This document shows, one piece after another, positions 25,458 to 33,482 of a stretch of 64,000 nt of DNA. Below the pieces are notes generated by a model that made no database searches, was not told where the DNA came from, and saw only the letters and a program-made list of their open reading frames with translations. Position 1 is the stretch's first letter. Each line of letters opens with the position of its first letter. The stretch covers positions 91,182-155,181 of the forward strand of contig DDET01000038.1 of assembly GCA_002336915.1 (NCBI GenBank). Reading direction: 5' to 3'. The translations under genes were made by a program, and so were the position numbers. This stretch comes from Bacteroidetes bacterium UBA1947 (lineage in GTDB: Bacteria; Bacteroidota; Bacteroidia; Chitinophagales; Chitinophagaceae).

Positions 25458-26399
25458 GTGACAAGGGCCAAAAAGAGAAAACAGTTAAGAAATATCTGCA
25501 TACTGGCAGCGATCGTAGCGCTAACGGTCGGCCTGTATTTTTATACAGATGGTTTTAGCTTTCATAAAAAGCAGGATCGGTACTACGGTATGTTCCCCAA
25601 TGTGGCGGGGCTGAATATCGGTACGCCCGTGCAGGTGAAGGGGGTGGACATAGGCCATGTAGCCGAAATGGGGCTTAACGAAGGTGACGGTATTAAAGTA
25701 ACCTTCGCCATAGACAAAGAAGTGAAACTGCCCCGGGGTAGCGTGTTATGGTTGGAACCCGGTGGTATAAATGGCGGGCAGGGTATACTCATCGCCTTGG
25801 GCAAGGGGCCGGGAGTACTGCCTGTAGGCTCAATCCTGGAAACAAAAAGAGATACCGGCTTTATCGACAACCTTAATTACAAATCCGGTGTTTACCTGCG
25901 TAGCGGCAGGGCTATGCTTACCGTGTTTGATACCACGATTAAGAAATTCAACTACATCCTCACGGCGGGTCTCTTGCACGATATACTGAGTGGTGTGTTT
26001 TACTTGAATAAACAAACCGGTAAGTTTGAAGCACTATCCGGTGAATTGAAAGGCTACAGTATCACTATAGACCATGGCCTCGTGTCAATTGACACCACAA
26101 CCCGCAACCTGGCCGCTAAAAATGAAGACATTAACAAGTCCATTCGGAGTGCGGATACTACTATGGCCGGCCTTGCTAATAAGCATTTCAAAGAGAACCT
26201 GGATACATTACGAGACAACATTAAAAGCATCGGTGCCTCAATTCATAAGCTCAAGGATAACAAAATGCTGAACGATAAAGCCGCCTACACAAGTGCGAAT
26301 GCATCCATAGACTCAACACACAAGAGTCTGAAAGACATCAAAGACCATCCATCCGCTCACTGGATGGCCATCTTCGGAAAGAACAAGAAAAAAGAATAA
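25458..26399 (+). CDS. MlaD/MCE domain lipid-transport protein
   Basis: The 313-residue protein has an N-terminal membrane anchor (ICILAAIVALTVGLYFYTDGF). An MCE domain (about 38-115) follows: YYGMFPNVAGLNIGTPVQVKGVDIGHVAEM, then VTFAIDKEVKLPRGSVLWLEPGGINGGQGI. The C-terminal half is helical and probably forms an extended periplasmic shaft. MCE proteins carry phospholipids or other lipids between membranes, usually with an MlaE permease and MlaF ATPase, which are not adjacent here. The start is GTG at 25458; the only other in-frame start lies inside the domain. No clear ribosome binding site is seen. Confidence 0.85.
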   Translation: MTRAKKRKQLRNICILAAIVALTVGLYFYTDGFSFHKKQDRYYGMFPNVAGLNIGTPVQVKGVDIGHVAEMGLNEGDGIKVTFAIDKEVKLPRGSVLWLEPGGINGGQGILIALGKGPGVLPVGSILETKRDTGFIDNLNYKSGVYLRSGRAMLTVFDTTIKKFNYILTAGLLHDILSGVFYLNKQTGKFEALSGELKGYSITIDHGLVSIDTTTRNLAAKNEDINKSIRSADTTMAGLANKHFKENLDTLRDNIKSIGASIHKLKDNKMLNDKAAYTSANASIDSTHKSLKDIKDHPSAHWMAIFGKNKKKE

Positions 26400-26404
26400 T
26401 GCAA

Positions 26405-27031
26405 TTAGTACAGGGTATGGCTGTCTAGTACATAGCCTTTTGTCCTGTACACGCTGTCGCTGTTTGGATGTTCAGGATTGGTATAGTATAAGAAGCTCAC
26501 AGGCCCCGTGCCGGGCGAATAATAAGCCACAACTTTCTTGCCCAGTTTGCCATTCGTATTAGTATACAGATCGGTTATCTGTACACAAGTGTAACCTTCT
26601 ATAACAGTACCATATGCAAATGCTACTCTCGCCAGTGTACCGCTATACTCGGTGGTACCTATAGTATATGTAGCATCTCCCTTAAATATAGTGTCGGTAT
26701 TCTCTACACTTTTCGCAAGCAATCGTGTGAAGGAACCGTTACTATCCGTTTCGTATAGTCTGTTCGATTCGTTTTCGTAATACATATTTTGCCCGGCTGT
26801 TCCATAATATGTTTTACCTCCTACTGTTTTGGTTGCATCTATGGTTATCGTGTAAATGCCATCATCAATGCTCGCTCCTGATGCCGTATAACTCGTAACC
26901 TTATACGCCCAGGTATTCCCCATGGCCGTCGGCCAAAGGTCTTGCTGCGGAGGAGGGGTAGTATCCTTGTGTTTTTTGCAGGCGCTTATACCCATTACCA
27001 GGATCGTGGCTATTAACGACAGTTTCTTCAT
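26405..27031 (-). CDS. Lipoprotein of unknown function
   Basis: The 208-residue protein has a lipoprotein signal (MKKLSLIATILVMGISAC) and a short Lys/Pro linker. A beta-rich domain with many Tyr and Thr follows: WPTAMGNTWAYKVTSYTASG, YTITIDATKTVGGKTYYG, YKVVAYYSPGTGPV-like strands. The WPTAMGNTWAYKV start recalls domains found in many Bacteroidota lipoproteins, but I cannot name the family. Its stop lies 5 bp from the convergent MCE gene stop. No operon partner is evident. Confidence 0.6.
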   Translation of the reverse strand: MKKLSLIATILVMGISACKKHKDTTPPPQQDLWPTAMGNTWAYKVTSYTASGASIDDGIYTITIDATKTVGGKTYYGTAGQNMYYENESNRLYETDSNGSFTRLLAKSVENTDTIFKGDATYTIGTTEYSGTLARVAFAYGTVIEGYTCVQITDLYTNTNGKLGKKVVAYYSPGTGPVSFLYYTNPEHPNSDSVYRTKGYVLDSHTLY

Positions 27032-27125
27032 GTTTTAAAGATACATATTTTGGGTAAATGACTGTTAATATGGGCTATTATGCCATGGCTTACGATGCAA
27101 TTCCGTACCTTTGCACCCGCGATTT

Positions 27126-28115
27126 ATGGTGAAAATAGGAAATATAGAGCTGCCGGATTTTCCGCTATTGCTGGCGCCCATGGAGGATGTAAGCGACCCG
27201 CCCTTCCGTGCGGTGTGTAAAGAGCATGGGGCTGACCTCATGTATACCGAATTTATCTCCTCCGAGGGCCTTATCAGGGATGCCATAAAAAGCAGGCAAA
27301 AGCTCGATATATTCGACTACGAGCGTCCTGTAGGTATACAAATATTTGGAGGCGACGAAGATGCAATGGCGCTTTCCGCCAAAATAGTCGATGCCACCAA
27401 TCCTGATCTCGTTGATATCAATTTCGGCTGCCCGGTAAAGAAGGTCGTCTGTAAAGGTGCCGGTGCTGCCGTACTGAAGGATATAGAGCTGATGGTAAGG
27501 CTCACTAAAGCAGTTGTAAATGCTACCAGGCTACCCGTCACCGTCAAAACAAGGCTGGGCTGGGATGATAATAGTAAGAATATTGAAGAGGTGGCTGAGC
27601 GCCTGCAGGATGTAGGCATACAGGCCCTTACTGTTCATGGCCGCACCCGTGCACAGCTTTATAAGGGCGAGGCCGACTGGTCGCTCATAGCAAAGGTTAA
27701 GAACAACCCGCGCATACACATACCTATATTTGGCAATGGCGATATTGATACACCTCAAAAAGCGCTGGAATACAAAGAACGTTACGGGGTGGACGGTATT
27801 ATGATAGGTCGCGCTGCAATAGGCTACCCATGGATCTTCCGTGAAATGAAACACTATTTTGCCACCGGCGAAATATTAACTCCGCCCACAATTGCAGAAA
27901 GGCTGGACGCCTGCCGCAAACACCTCCATGGTTCTGTACGCTGGAAAGGCGAAAAGTTGGGTATCCTCGAGATGCGCCGCCACTATGCCAATTACCTGAA
28001 AGGCTTATCGCACGTCAAGGAATTTCGTACCCGTCTGGTGTCGACAGACAGCCTTAACGAAATAGAAAATATACTTGCCGAATTGCAGGAGGTATATAGC
28101 GAGGCCTACGCTTAA
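27126..28115 (+). CDS. dusB: tRNA-dihydrouridine synthase, DusB type
   Basis: This FMN enzyme reduces uridine in the D loop of tRNA. The ATG at 27126 starts MVKIGNIELPDFPLLLAPME, the expected N-terminus; an upstream TTG at 27111 overlaps a promoter element. The 329 residues include the catalytic NFGCPVKKVVCKGAGA, VTVKTRLGWDD, QALTVHGRTRAQLYKGEADW and the FMN phosphate-binding GVDGIMIGRAAIGYPWIFRE. A TACCTTTG -7 element at 27106-27113 would give a leader of only about 6 nt. The stop overlaps the convergent DoxX gene stop by 4 bp. Confidence 0.93.
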   Translation: MVKIGNIELPDFPLLLAPMEDVSDPPFRAVCKEHGADLMYTEFISSEGLIRDAIKSRQKLDIFDYERPVGIQIFGGDEDAMALSAKIVDATNPDLVDINFGCPVKKVVCKGAGAAVLKDIELMVRLTKAVVNATRLPVTVKTRLGWDDNSKNIEEVAERLQDVGIQALTVHGRTRAQLYKGEADWSLIAKVKNNPRIHIPIFGNGDIDTPQKALEYKERYGVDGIMIGRAAIGYPWIFREMKHYFATGEILTPPTIAERLDACRKHLHGSVRWKGEKLGILEMRRHYANYLKGLSHVKEFRTRLVSTDSLNEIENILAELQEVYSEAYA

Positions 28116-28504
28116 GCCACATTTACATGATCATTAATGCCTGCTTCCTCTAATTGTTGCATCCTTGTATAGCTAATGTATGAAACGGCAAGCAGTACAA
28201 ATATCACAACAGGCATTACAAATGGTGTTCCCGTTGCTATATGTGTCCATGTGGCACCTATCAGGGTAATGGTAAAACCGGCATAAGCCCATTCCTTCAG
28301 TTTTACATATCGCGTCTGCAGCAAGGCAAAAGCACCGAGCAATTTAGCTGTACCCAGCATATTGAGTATGTAGTTTGGGTAACCCAGCATCTTGAATCCT
28401 GCCACCAGCTTGGGGTTATGCGTTAAGTACATAAAGCTGCTCATAAGAAATAATCCTGCTACTATAACGGTGCTTGTCCAATAAATGATCTTGTTGACTT
28501 TCAT
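28112..28504 (-). CDS. DoxX family membrane protein
   Basis: The start at 28504 (MKVNKIIYWTSTVIVAGLFLMSSF) gives 130 residues with four hydrophobic segments. The pattern HNPKLVAGFKMLGYPNYILNMLGTAKLLGAFALL is typical of DoxX-like proteins. Some family members are quinone-linked, but the role here is unknown. It is divergent from an HxlR regulator gene, with repeated operator-like sequences between them, so it is the likely regulated target. Confidence 0.8.
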   Translation of the reverse strand: MKVNKIIYWTSTVIVAGLFLMSSFMYLTHNPKLVAGFKMLGYPNYILNMLGTAKLLGAFALLQTRYVKLKEWAYAGFTITLIGATWTHIATGTPFVMPVVIFVLLAVSYISYTRMQQLEEAGINDHVNVA

Positions 28505-28533
28505 AATTATTTGTTTCTGCAAACCTCCGTATA

Positions 28534-28606
28534 TTTGCTATACATTAGTAACCACTATACTTTTGTATATCGGTTACCCATAGTATACCGGTTACTGATA
28601 GTATAC
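28534..28606 (+). promoter_or_regulatory. Promoter and tandem operators between doxX-like and hxlR-like genes
   Basis: TTTG (28534-28537) and TACTTTTG (28558-28565) are 20 bp apart, a plus-strand promoter for the HxlR gene. An inverted repeat GTAACCACTATAC-N4-GTATATCGGTTAC starts at 28549 and overlaps the -7 box. Two adjacent 18-bp direct repeats (CGGTTACCCATAGTATAC at 28571-28588, CGGTTACTGATAGTATAC at 28589-28606) follow at and after the expected start of transcription. Confidence 0.7.
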
Positions 28607-28623
28607 CACGCTAACAAAAGGAT

Positions 28624-28965
28624 ATGGAACTTAATTCAAAGGAATGTACGGGTCACCTGATGCCCGTACGCGACGCACTTGACGTATTAAATGGTAAATG
28701 GAAATTGCCAATTATAGTGGCGCTGATGCATGGCAACTATCGCTTTAAAGAACTGCACAGGATGGTGGGTGTGTCGCCCAAAATGCTATCCAAGGAACTC
28801 AAGGAGCTGGAGATGCACCAGTTGGTAAAACGTACTGTATACGATACCATACCCGTGAGCGTAGAGTACGAATTGACACCTTATGCAGGCTCCCTGAAAA
28901 AGGTTATTGAGTCCCTGGGAGAATGGGGCCTGCAACACAGAAAGAAGGTAATGGCTAAGAAATAA
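28624..28965 (+). CDS. HxlR family transcriptional regulator
   Basis: The 113-residue winged-helix protein matches HxlR: CTGHLMPVRDALDVLNGKWK, then YRFKELHRMVGVSPKMLSKELKELE (recognition helix near residues 55-65) and the wing PVSVEYELTPYAGSL. A cysteine near the N-terminus (residue 8) is present in many members and can sense electrophiles or oxidants; whether it does so here is inference. It is divergent from a DoxX gene, a frequent pairing, and the shared region has three copies of a GGTTAC/GTATAC-type site. Confidence 0.9.
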   Translation: MELNSKECTGHLMPVRDALDVLNGKWKLPIIVALMHGNYRFKELHRMVGVSPKMLSKELKELEMHQLVKRTVYDTIPVSVEYELTPYAGSLKKVIESLGEWGLQHRKKVMAKK

Positions 28966-29114
28966 CATATAGTATTCATATTAAAAGTAATTGTCTCCAT
29001 CGCCAAAAATCGGTTAAAGATTACCGCCTGCTCAAAATATCCTACCAACTGCTCTTATACTGCGCAATACTTTTAATTAGCTGCTAAATTGCAATTAATA
29101 AAGGTTCTGCTAAT

Positions 29115-29360
29115 ATGCCCGGCATAGTTATCATTCAAGGTATTGCAAAAAGATCTGTATCAATAAGGCTGTCAGCCAATCAATTGTCCGGCAGGGATAA
29201 AAAGGCTGTATTGCTTAATGCTTCGGGGGCACGCCTGAAAACGTTTCCACTTGCGCAGGAGCTTAATGAGCTGTCTTTGGGTAACATTGCCCCCGGTACC
29301 TATTCCATACGCGTCGAGACAGGGGATGAAGTAATGGTACAGCAGATAATGCTCCCTTAG
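29115..29360 (+). CDS. Stand-alone T9SS sorting-tail-like small protein
   Basis: The 81-residue product, which has no signal peptide, reads like the C-terminal sorting domain of type IX secretion substrates. Strands such as KRSVSIRLSANQL, KKAVLLNASGARLKTFPL, LNELSLGNIAPGTYSIRVET and EVMVQQIMLP follow the usual spacing. It lacks the leading YPNP motif and any passenger. The ATG at 29115 has an AAAGG upstream at a fair distance. It could be a remnant of a secreted protein gene or an independent small protein. It precedes the LytS-type kinase gene by 57 bp. Confidence 0.5.
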   Translation: MPGIVIIQGIAKRSVSIRLSANQLSGRDKKAVLLNASGARLKTFPLAQELNELSLGNIAPGTYSIRVETGDEVMVQQIMLP

Positions 29361-29417
29361 ATATTTCGGCCTTGCCTCTTATAAAATACCTTTGGTTTTT
29401 ATTACATTCATATACAG

Positions 29418-31499
29418 ATGACTTGGAAGGCAAAAAGTAGACGCTTGCATTTGCTACGGTATATCGTGGCTTGCTGCTTACTTATTTGCGGTTATCACGC
29501 TGTTCGTTCGCAAACAATTCCTTTGCCGGCTAAGTACTACCAGCTTAAGACGGTACCGGAGCAGCTGAAATTTCTAAAAAAAACCATTAATGATTCTGTG
29601 AATGCAGGGCGAATGGCCCCGGTACCTTCCTGGTCTCATTATGCCATAGTCCTTGCGCACGGGGCGGGCGCCGATTCTATGCTACCTGTATTTTATGAGT
29701 GCCTTGGCGATGCGTACAACGACAAGCAAAACGACAGCGCAATACATTACTACAGGTTGGCACTAACTTGTGCCCGGCATCCAAGCGTGGTCAACAGGAT
29801 ATATTTGCAGCAGTCGCTTTTATATTGCTATACGGCTTTGGATAAAAGGGATTCCGTACTGGCATACCTGAAGGAACTGGAAAAGTCCATTACCGCCTTG
29901 CCCGACACTAACAGCGGTAAACTAACGGTCATTAACTCCATGGCCATCAGCTATGAGAGTATGAATAATTATGCAAAGGCCATCAACCTGTTCCGGTTCA
30001 TTGTGCACAATGCACTTATTATTAAAGACTCCAATGAGCTGCAAAATGCATTCATAAATATTGGTACGGCCTACAACGAAACAGGGAACGATACGTTGGC
30101 TACCTGGTACACCATGCAGGCCCTGCCATATATGGGTAACAAGGAAGACGTAAAGCTGGTTGCCTATGGTAATCTGAGCAATTATTTTCTAAGCGTCGGC
30201 AAGCCCGACTCTGCGAATATATTTCTACGAAAGGCAGAACAGCTCCCCTCAAGTAAGACCAACGAGGATGTAAAAATGTACCTGGGCATGCGGCGAGCTG
30301 CTATATTGGTATATGAGAAAAAGTATGCCGAAGCGGCACCCCTATTGGAGAAAAGCTTGCAATATTATGAAAAAAGGCCTACGGAGCTAAGCCTTATCAA
30401 TACTTTACTCATCTATGTGCAGTTGGATACCTGCCTGCACAATTATGAGCAGGCCAAAGTGCATTTGATGCATCTTTATGATGTTACAAAGGATAGGAAC
30501 CTGATCGCCTATCGCACATATACGCTTCAGTTTTTGAGCGCAGTCGCTGCTAAACAAGGCGACTATAAAGCCGCCTACGACTACCAGCAGCAATATATCA
30601 CGCTTAATAATGAATATAAATCTGAGTTGGCAGCCCAGAGTTTCGCCGAATTGCAGGCGGAATATCAGGCGTATCGAAGTAAGGAACAGATCGACAAACT
30701 GAATAAAGAGAACCGGATCAAGGACCTTAAGTTGCAGGTTGCCTTCCGGAACAAGATATGGTATATCATATTGACCATATTCCTGCTAATAACTTTCTCA
30801 GGTATTTTCTATCTAAGGCAGTTAAAGAACAAAGCAGCACTGCAGCAGGTCAGGTCATCGCTTGAAATGAAAGCACTGCGCAGCCAGATGAATCCACACT
30901 TTATTTTCAATTCGCTTAACTCTATCCAGAAATATATTTGGGAGAACAAGCAGGAAGATGCTGCGGAATACCTCACGCGCTTTGCCCGCCTGATAAGGTT
31001 GGTGCTTGAAAATTCCCAACACCAGAATGTACTGCTTACCGAAGACCTGGCAGCCCTGCGCCTTTACGTGGATATGGAGCATAGACGCAACAATAACAAA
31101 TTCGATTACAGCATCAGCCTTGCTGAAGATGTAAATGCAGATCAGCTATTGGTACCTCCATTGTTATTGCAGCCCTATGTGGAAAATGCCATATGGCATG
31201 GCCTTAGTCAAAAGGAGGGCCGCGGCAACCTTACTATATCTGTTCATAGGCAGGATGGCTTTCTCATTTGTACCATTACGGATGATGGTATTGGCAGGGC
31301 GAAGGCTGCGCAGATAAAACAGTCTGCCGGCACCAAAACATCCCTGGCCATGAACATCTCTGCGCAGCGTATCGACTGGATCAATAAAGACACAGGCGCT
31401 AAGGCATCGGTGCAAATAAGAGATCTATATGATGAAAAGAATAATGCAGCAGGTACTACTGTAACCATTTATTTACCTTTAATTTTTAAACATGATTAA
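29418..31499 (+). CDS. LytS/YehU-type histidine kinase with TPR sensor region
   Basis: The 693-residue protein has a signal-like N-terminus (LLRYIVACCLLICGYHAVRSQ). TPR-type helical repeats follow at about 90-430 (e.g. NDSAIHYYRLALTCARHP, SYESMNNYAKAINLFRFIV). A coiled coil, one membrane helix (IWYIILTIFLLITFSGIFYL) and the His_kinase domain come next, with the phospho-acceptor in LRSQMNPHFIFNSLNSIQ (near residue 493). The ATP-binding part has PPLLLQPYVENAIWHG and ITDDGIGR. Its stop overlaps the LytTR regulator gene by 8 bp, so the pair is coupled. The ligand is unknown. Confidence 0.92.
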   Translation: MTWKAKSRRLHLLRYIVACCLLICGYHAVRSQTIPLPAKYYQLKTVPEQLKFLKKTINDSVNAGRMAPVPSWSHYAIVLAHGAGADSMLPVFYECLGDAYNDKQNDSAIHYYRLALTCARHPSVVNRIYLQQSLLYCYTALDKRDSVLAYLKELEKSITALPDTNSGKLTVINSMAISYESMNNYAKAINLFRFIVHNALIIKDSNELQNAFINIGTAYNETGNDTLATWYTMQALPYMGNKEDVKLVAYGNLSNYFLSVGKPDSANIFLRKAEQLPSSKTNEDVKMYLGMRRAAILVYEKKYAEAAPLLEKSLQYYEKRPTELSLINTLLIYVQLDTCLHNYEQAKVHLMHLYDVTKDRNLIAYRTYTLQFLSAVAAKQGDYKAAYDYQQQYITLNNEYKSELAAQSFAELQAEYQAYRSKEQIDKLNKENRIKDLKLQVAFRNKIWYIILTIFLLITFSGIFYLRQLKNKAALQQVRSSLEMKALRSQMNPHFIFNSLNSIQKYIWENKQEDAAEYLTRFARLIRLVLENSQHQNVLLTEDLAALRLYVDMEHRRNNNKFDYSISLAEDVNADQLLVPPLLLQPYVENAIWHGLSQKEGRGNLTISVHRQDGFLICTITDDGIGRAKAAQIKQSAGTKTSLAMNISAQRIDWINKDTGAKASVQIRDLYDEKNNAAGTTVTIYLPLIFKHD

Positions 31500-32211
31500 T
31501 TGTGTAATTATAGATGATGAACAGCAGGGCATAGATACACTTACGGCAATGCTCAATGCAAAGTTCTCGGATAGTGTAGCAGTGCTCGCTGCAGCCACCG
31601 ATAGCAGGAAGGCTGCCGCATTAATAGCGCAGCACAATCCCCAGGTAGTGTTCATGGATATTGAGATGCCCCATGTCAACGGTATACAATTGATGCACTC
31701 TTTTGCCGAACGTAATTTCGCACTGATCTTTACCACCGCCCATGACAAGTATGCACTACAAGCTTTCAAGACAGATGCGGTCGACTACTTGCTGAAGCCC
31801 ATCAGCATGGATGAGCTGACCGACGCCCTTGAGCGTGCAACGCTACGCTTGCAGCAGCTGGCACCCTTAGCAAATAAGGCGGGCAATCAAAAATTATTAT
31901 TGCCCACCATCAATGGACTTTTGGCAGCTAATATCTCGGATATAATAAGAGTAGAGAGTAGTAGCAATTATTGCAACTTTCATATTGCGGGGAAGCCAAA
32001 GATAGTCGTGTCGAAAACACTAAAAGAATATGAGGAAATACTTACGCCTCATAATTTTTTCCGTATCCACCAGTCGCACCTGGTCAACCTGCACCATGTC
32101 GAATATTTTCATCCCGGCCAGGAAGAATACGTGATACTTACTAATGGCGAACAGGTGGAAGTTTCCCGGCGTCGTAAAGTTGAATTTCTGCAGCGCTTAT
32201 CTGGATTATAG
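31492..32211 (+). CDS. LytTR family response regulator
   Basis: The 239-residue protein has a receiver domain with VVFMDIEMPHVNG (D56) and DAVDYLLKPI. A C-terminal LytTR DNA-binding domain (about 135-235) follows: IIRVESSSNYCNFHI, FFRIHQSHLVNLHHVEYF and VEVSRRRKVEF. LytTR regulators bind pairs of direct repeats about 21-22 bp apart. It overlaps the upstream kinase gene by 8 bp. A five-copy 21-bp repeat lies 174 bp downstream. Confidence 0.93.
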   Translation: MINCVIIDDEQQGIDTLTAMLNAKFSDSVAVLAAATDSRKAAALIAQHNPQVVFMDIEMPHVNGIQLMHSFAERNFALIFTTAHDKYALQAFKTDAVDYLLKPISMDELTDALERATLRLQQLAPLANKAGNQKLLLPTINGLLAANISDIIRVESSSNYCNFHIAGKPKIVVSKTLKEYEEILTPHNFFRIHQSHLVNLHHVEYFHPGQEEYVILTNGEQVEVSRRRKVEFLQRLSGL

Positions 32212-32524
32212 CCCTAATTAAATTTGTGGATATCTTAATTTGGAAACCCTATCCTGCGGATTGTATCTTGCATCGGCGGATGGGGTTTTTAAAGGTTCAG
32301 TGTATGATGGCTTTTTATTTTTTCATCAATAACACCTCTAAAGCGCTGTATTGTCTGCTGGGCCTATATCCTTATCTCAAATGCAGGGAAGCTTGGGGAA
32401 CCTTCAGGGAAGCTTGGGGAACCTTGAGAGAACTTTGGGGAACCTTGAGAGAAGCTTGAGGGAACCTTAAAGGAAGCTTGGGGAACTTTGAACAAAACAA
32501 ACTCGGCAAGTTATACGATCATCT
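32212..32524 (+). other. Intergenic gap after the LytTR gene
   Basis: The gap contains the 21-bp tandem repeat and no convincing gene. A GTG-started frame at 32226-32459 runs through the repeats as REAWGTF-REAWGTL-RELWGTL-REA; its upstream part has no family resemblance, so I treat it as chance. Confidence 0.5.
32385..32490 (+). repeat. Five-copy 21-bp minisatellite
   Basis: Units start at 32385, 32406, 32427, 32448 (22 bp) and 32470. The core is GGAAGCTTGGGGAACCTT. Units 1 and 2 differ at one base. Each has AAGCTT and AACCTT halves, so the array can also fold back partly. Confidence 0.9.
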
Positions 32525-33019
32525 TTGACAAAAATTGGCCTCATATCGGATACACATAGCTACCTCGATGAGGCGGTGTTCAAACATTTTGAGTCATGTG
32601 ATGAGATCTGGCATATAGGTGATTTTGGTACGGTCGAACTTGCTGACAAGCTGAAAGCATTCAAACCATTGCGTGGGGTTTACGGCAACATAGATGGTGC
32701 CGATATAAGAATAGAGTACCCGGAGAAGCTGAGGTTCAAATGCGAAGAGGTTGACGTGCTGATGACACATATAGGAGGCTATCCGGGCCATTATGCCCCT
32801 GCGATAAGGCTGGAGTTACGCTCACATCCACCCCAATTGTTCTTGAGCGGGCACTCCCATATACTGAAGATCATTTATGATGATAAAATTAACTGCCTGC
32901 ATATGAACCCCGGCGCGGCGGGAAAGGTAGGTTGGCATAAAGTCCGTACATTGATACGTTTCGTAGTGGATGGTAAAAATATGAAAAATTGCGAGGTGAT
33001 AGAGCTGGGTAAGAAATAG
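32525..33019 (+). CDS. YfcE/MJ0936-type metallophosphoesterase
   Basis: The 164-residue protein is a calcineurin-like phosphodiesterase: IGLISDTHSYLDE, EIWHIGDFGT, GVYGNIDG, MTHIGG and FLSGHSH give the metal-binding residues in order. Family members hydrolyse phosphodiesters such as bis-pNPP; the natural substrate is unknown. The start is TTG at 32525, which yields MTKIGLISDTH exactly as expected. The minisatellite ends 34 bp upstream. Confidence 0.88.
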   Translation: MTKIGLISDTHSYLDEAVFKHFESCDEIWHIGDFGTVELADKLKAFKPLRGVYGNIDGADIRIEYPEKLRFKCEEVDVLMTHIGGYPGHYAPAIRLELRSHPPQLFLSGHSHILKIIYDDKINCLHMNPGAAGKVGWHKVRTLIRFVVDGKNMKNCEVIELGKK

Positions 33020-33042
33020 TTATTTTTGCAAAAATTCTAATA

Positions 33043-33477
33043 ATGGGTATTGCTGACAGGTTATTTAAACAAAAATCAGAAATGGCAGAGAACAATTTGA
33101 AAATAGGGCAGGACTTCCTTGCTGAGAACAAGAAGAAGCCGGGTGTTATAGAACTCCCCAGTGGCCTACAGTACGAAGTAATGGTGGAAGGCGATGGTCC
33201 TAAGCCAACAGCTAATAACACAGTCACATGCCATTACCTCGGCACCTTAATTAACGGCGGGACATTTGATAGCTCAGTGCAGCGCGGCCAGCCCGCAAAG
33301 TTCCCTTTGAACGCAGTGATCAAAGGCTGGACAGAAGGTGTTCCGTTAATGTCGGTAGGCAGCAAATATCGTTTCTTCATTCCGCCGCATCTTGCTTATG
33401 GCGATAGGCAGGTAAGCGCAATGATAGGTCCTAATAGCACACTTATATTTGAAGTAGAGCTGCTGGGCATCAACTAA
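33043..33477 (+). CDS. FKBP-type peptidyl-prolyl cis-trans isomerase
   Basis: The 144-residue protein has a short N-terminal helical lead (about 1-40) and one FKBP domain. Typical segments are GVIELPSGLQYEVMVEGDG, VTCHYLGTLINGGTFDSS, VIKGWTEGVPLMSVGSKYRF and IPPHLAYGDRQVSAMIGPNS, which resemble FklB/Mip-like enzymes. There is no signal peptide, so it is probably a cytoplasmic folding catalyst. It lies 23 bp after the phosphoesterase gene and 5 bp before the cation efflux gene. Confidence 0.9.
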   Translation: MGIADRLFKQKSEMAENNLKIGQDFLAENKKKPGVIELPSGLQYEVMVEGDGPKPTANNTVTCHYLGTLINGGTFDSSVQRGQPAKFPLNAVIKGWTEGVPLMSVGSKYRFFIPPHLAYGDRQVSAMIGPNSTLIFEVELLGIN

Positions 33478-33482
33478 AGCCA

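Noticed and set aside
32226..32459. 77-codon frame running through the 21-bp repeats
   Set aside because: GTG start without ribosome binding site; the heptad-like peptide is a by-product of a 21-bp DNA repeat.
32385..32490. Possible CRISPR array
   Set aside because: The repeats are contiguous, with no spacers, and no cas genes are present.
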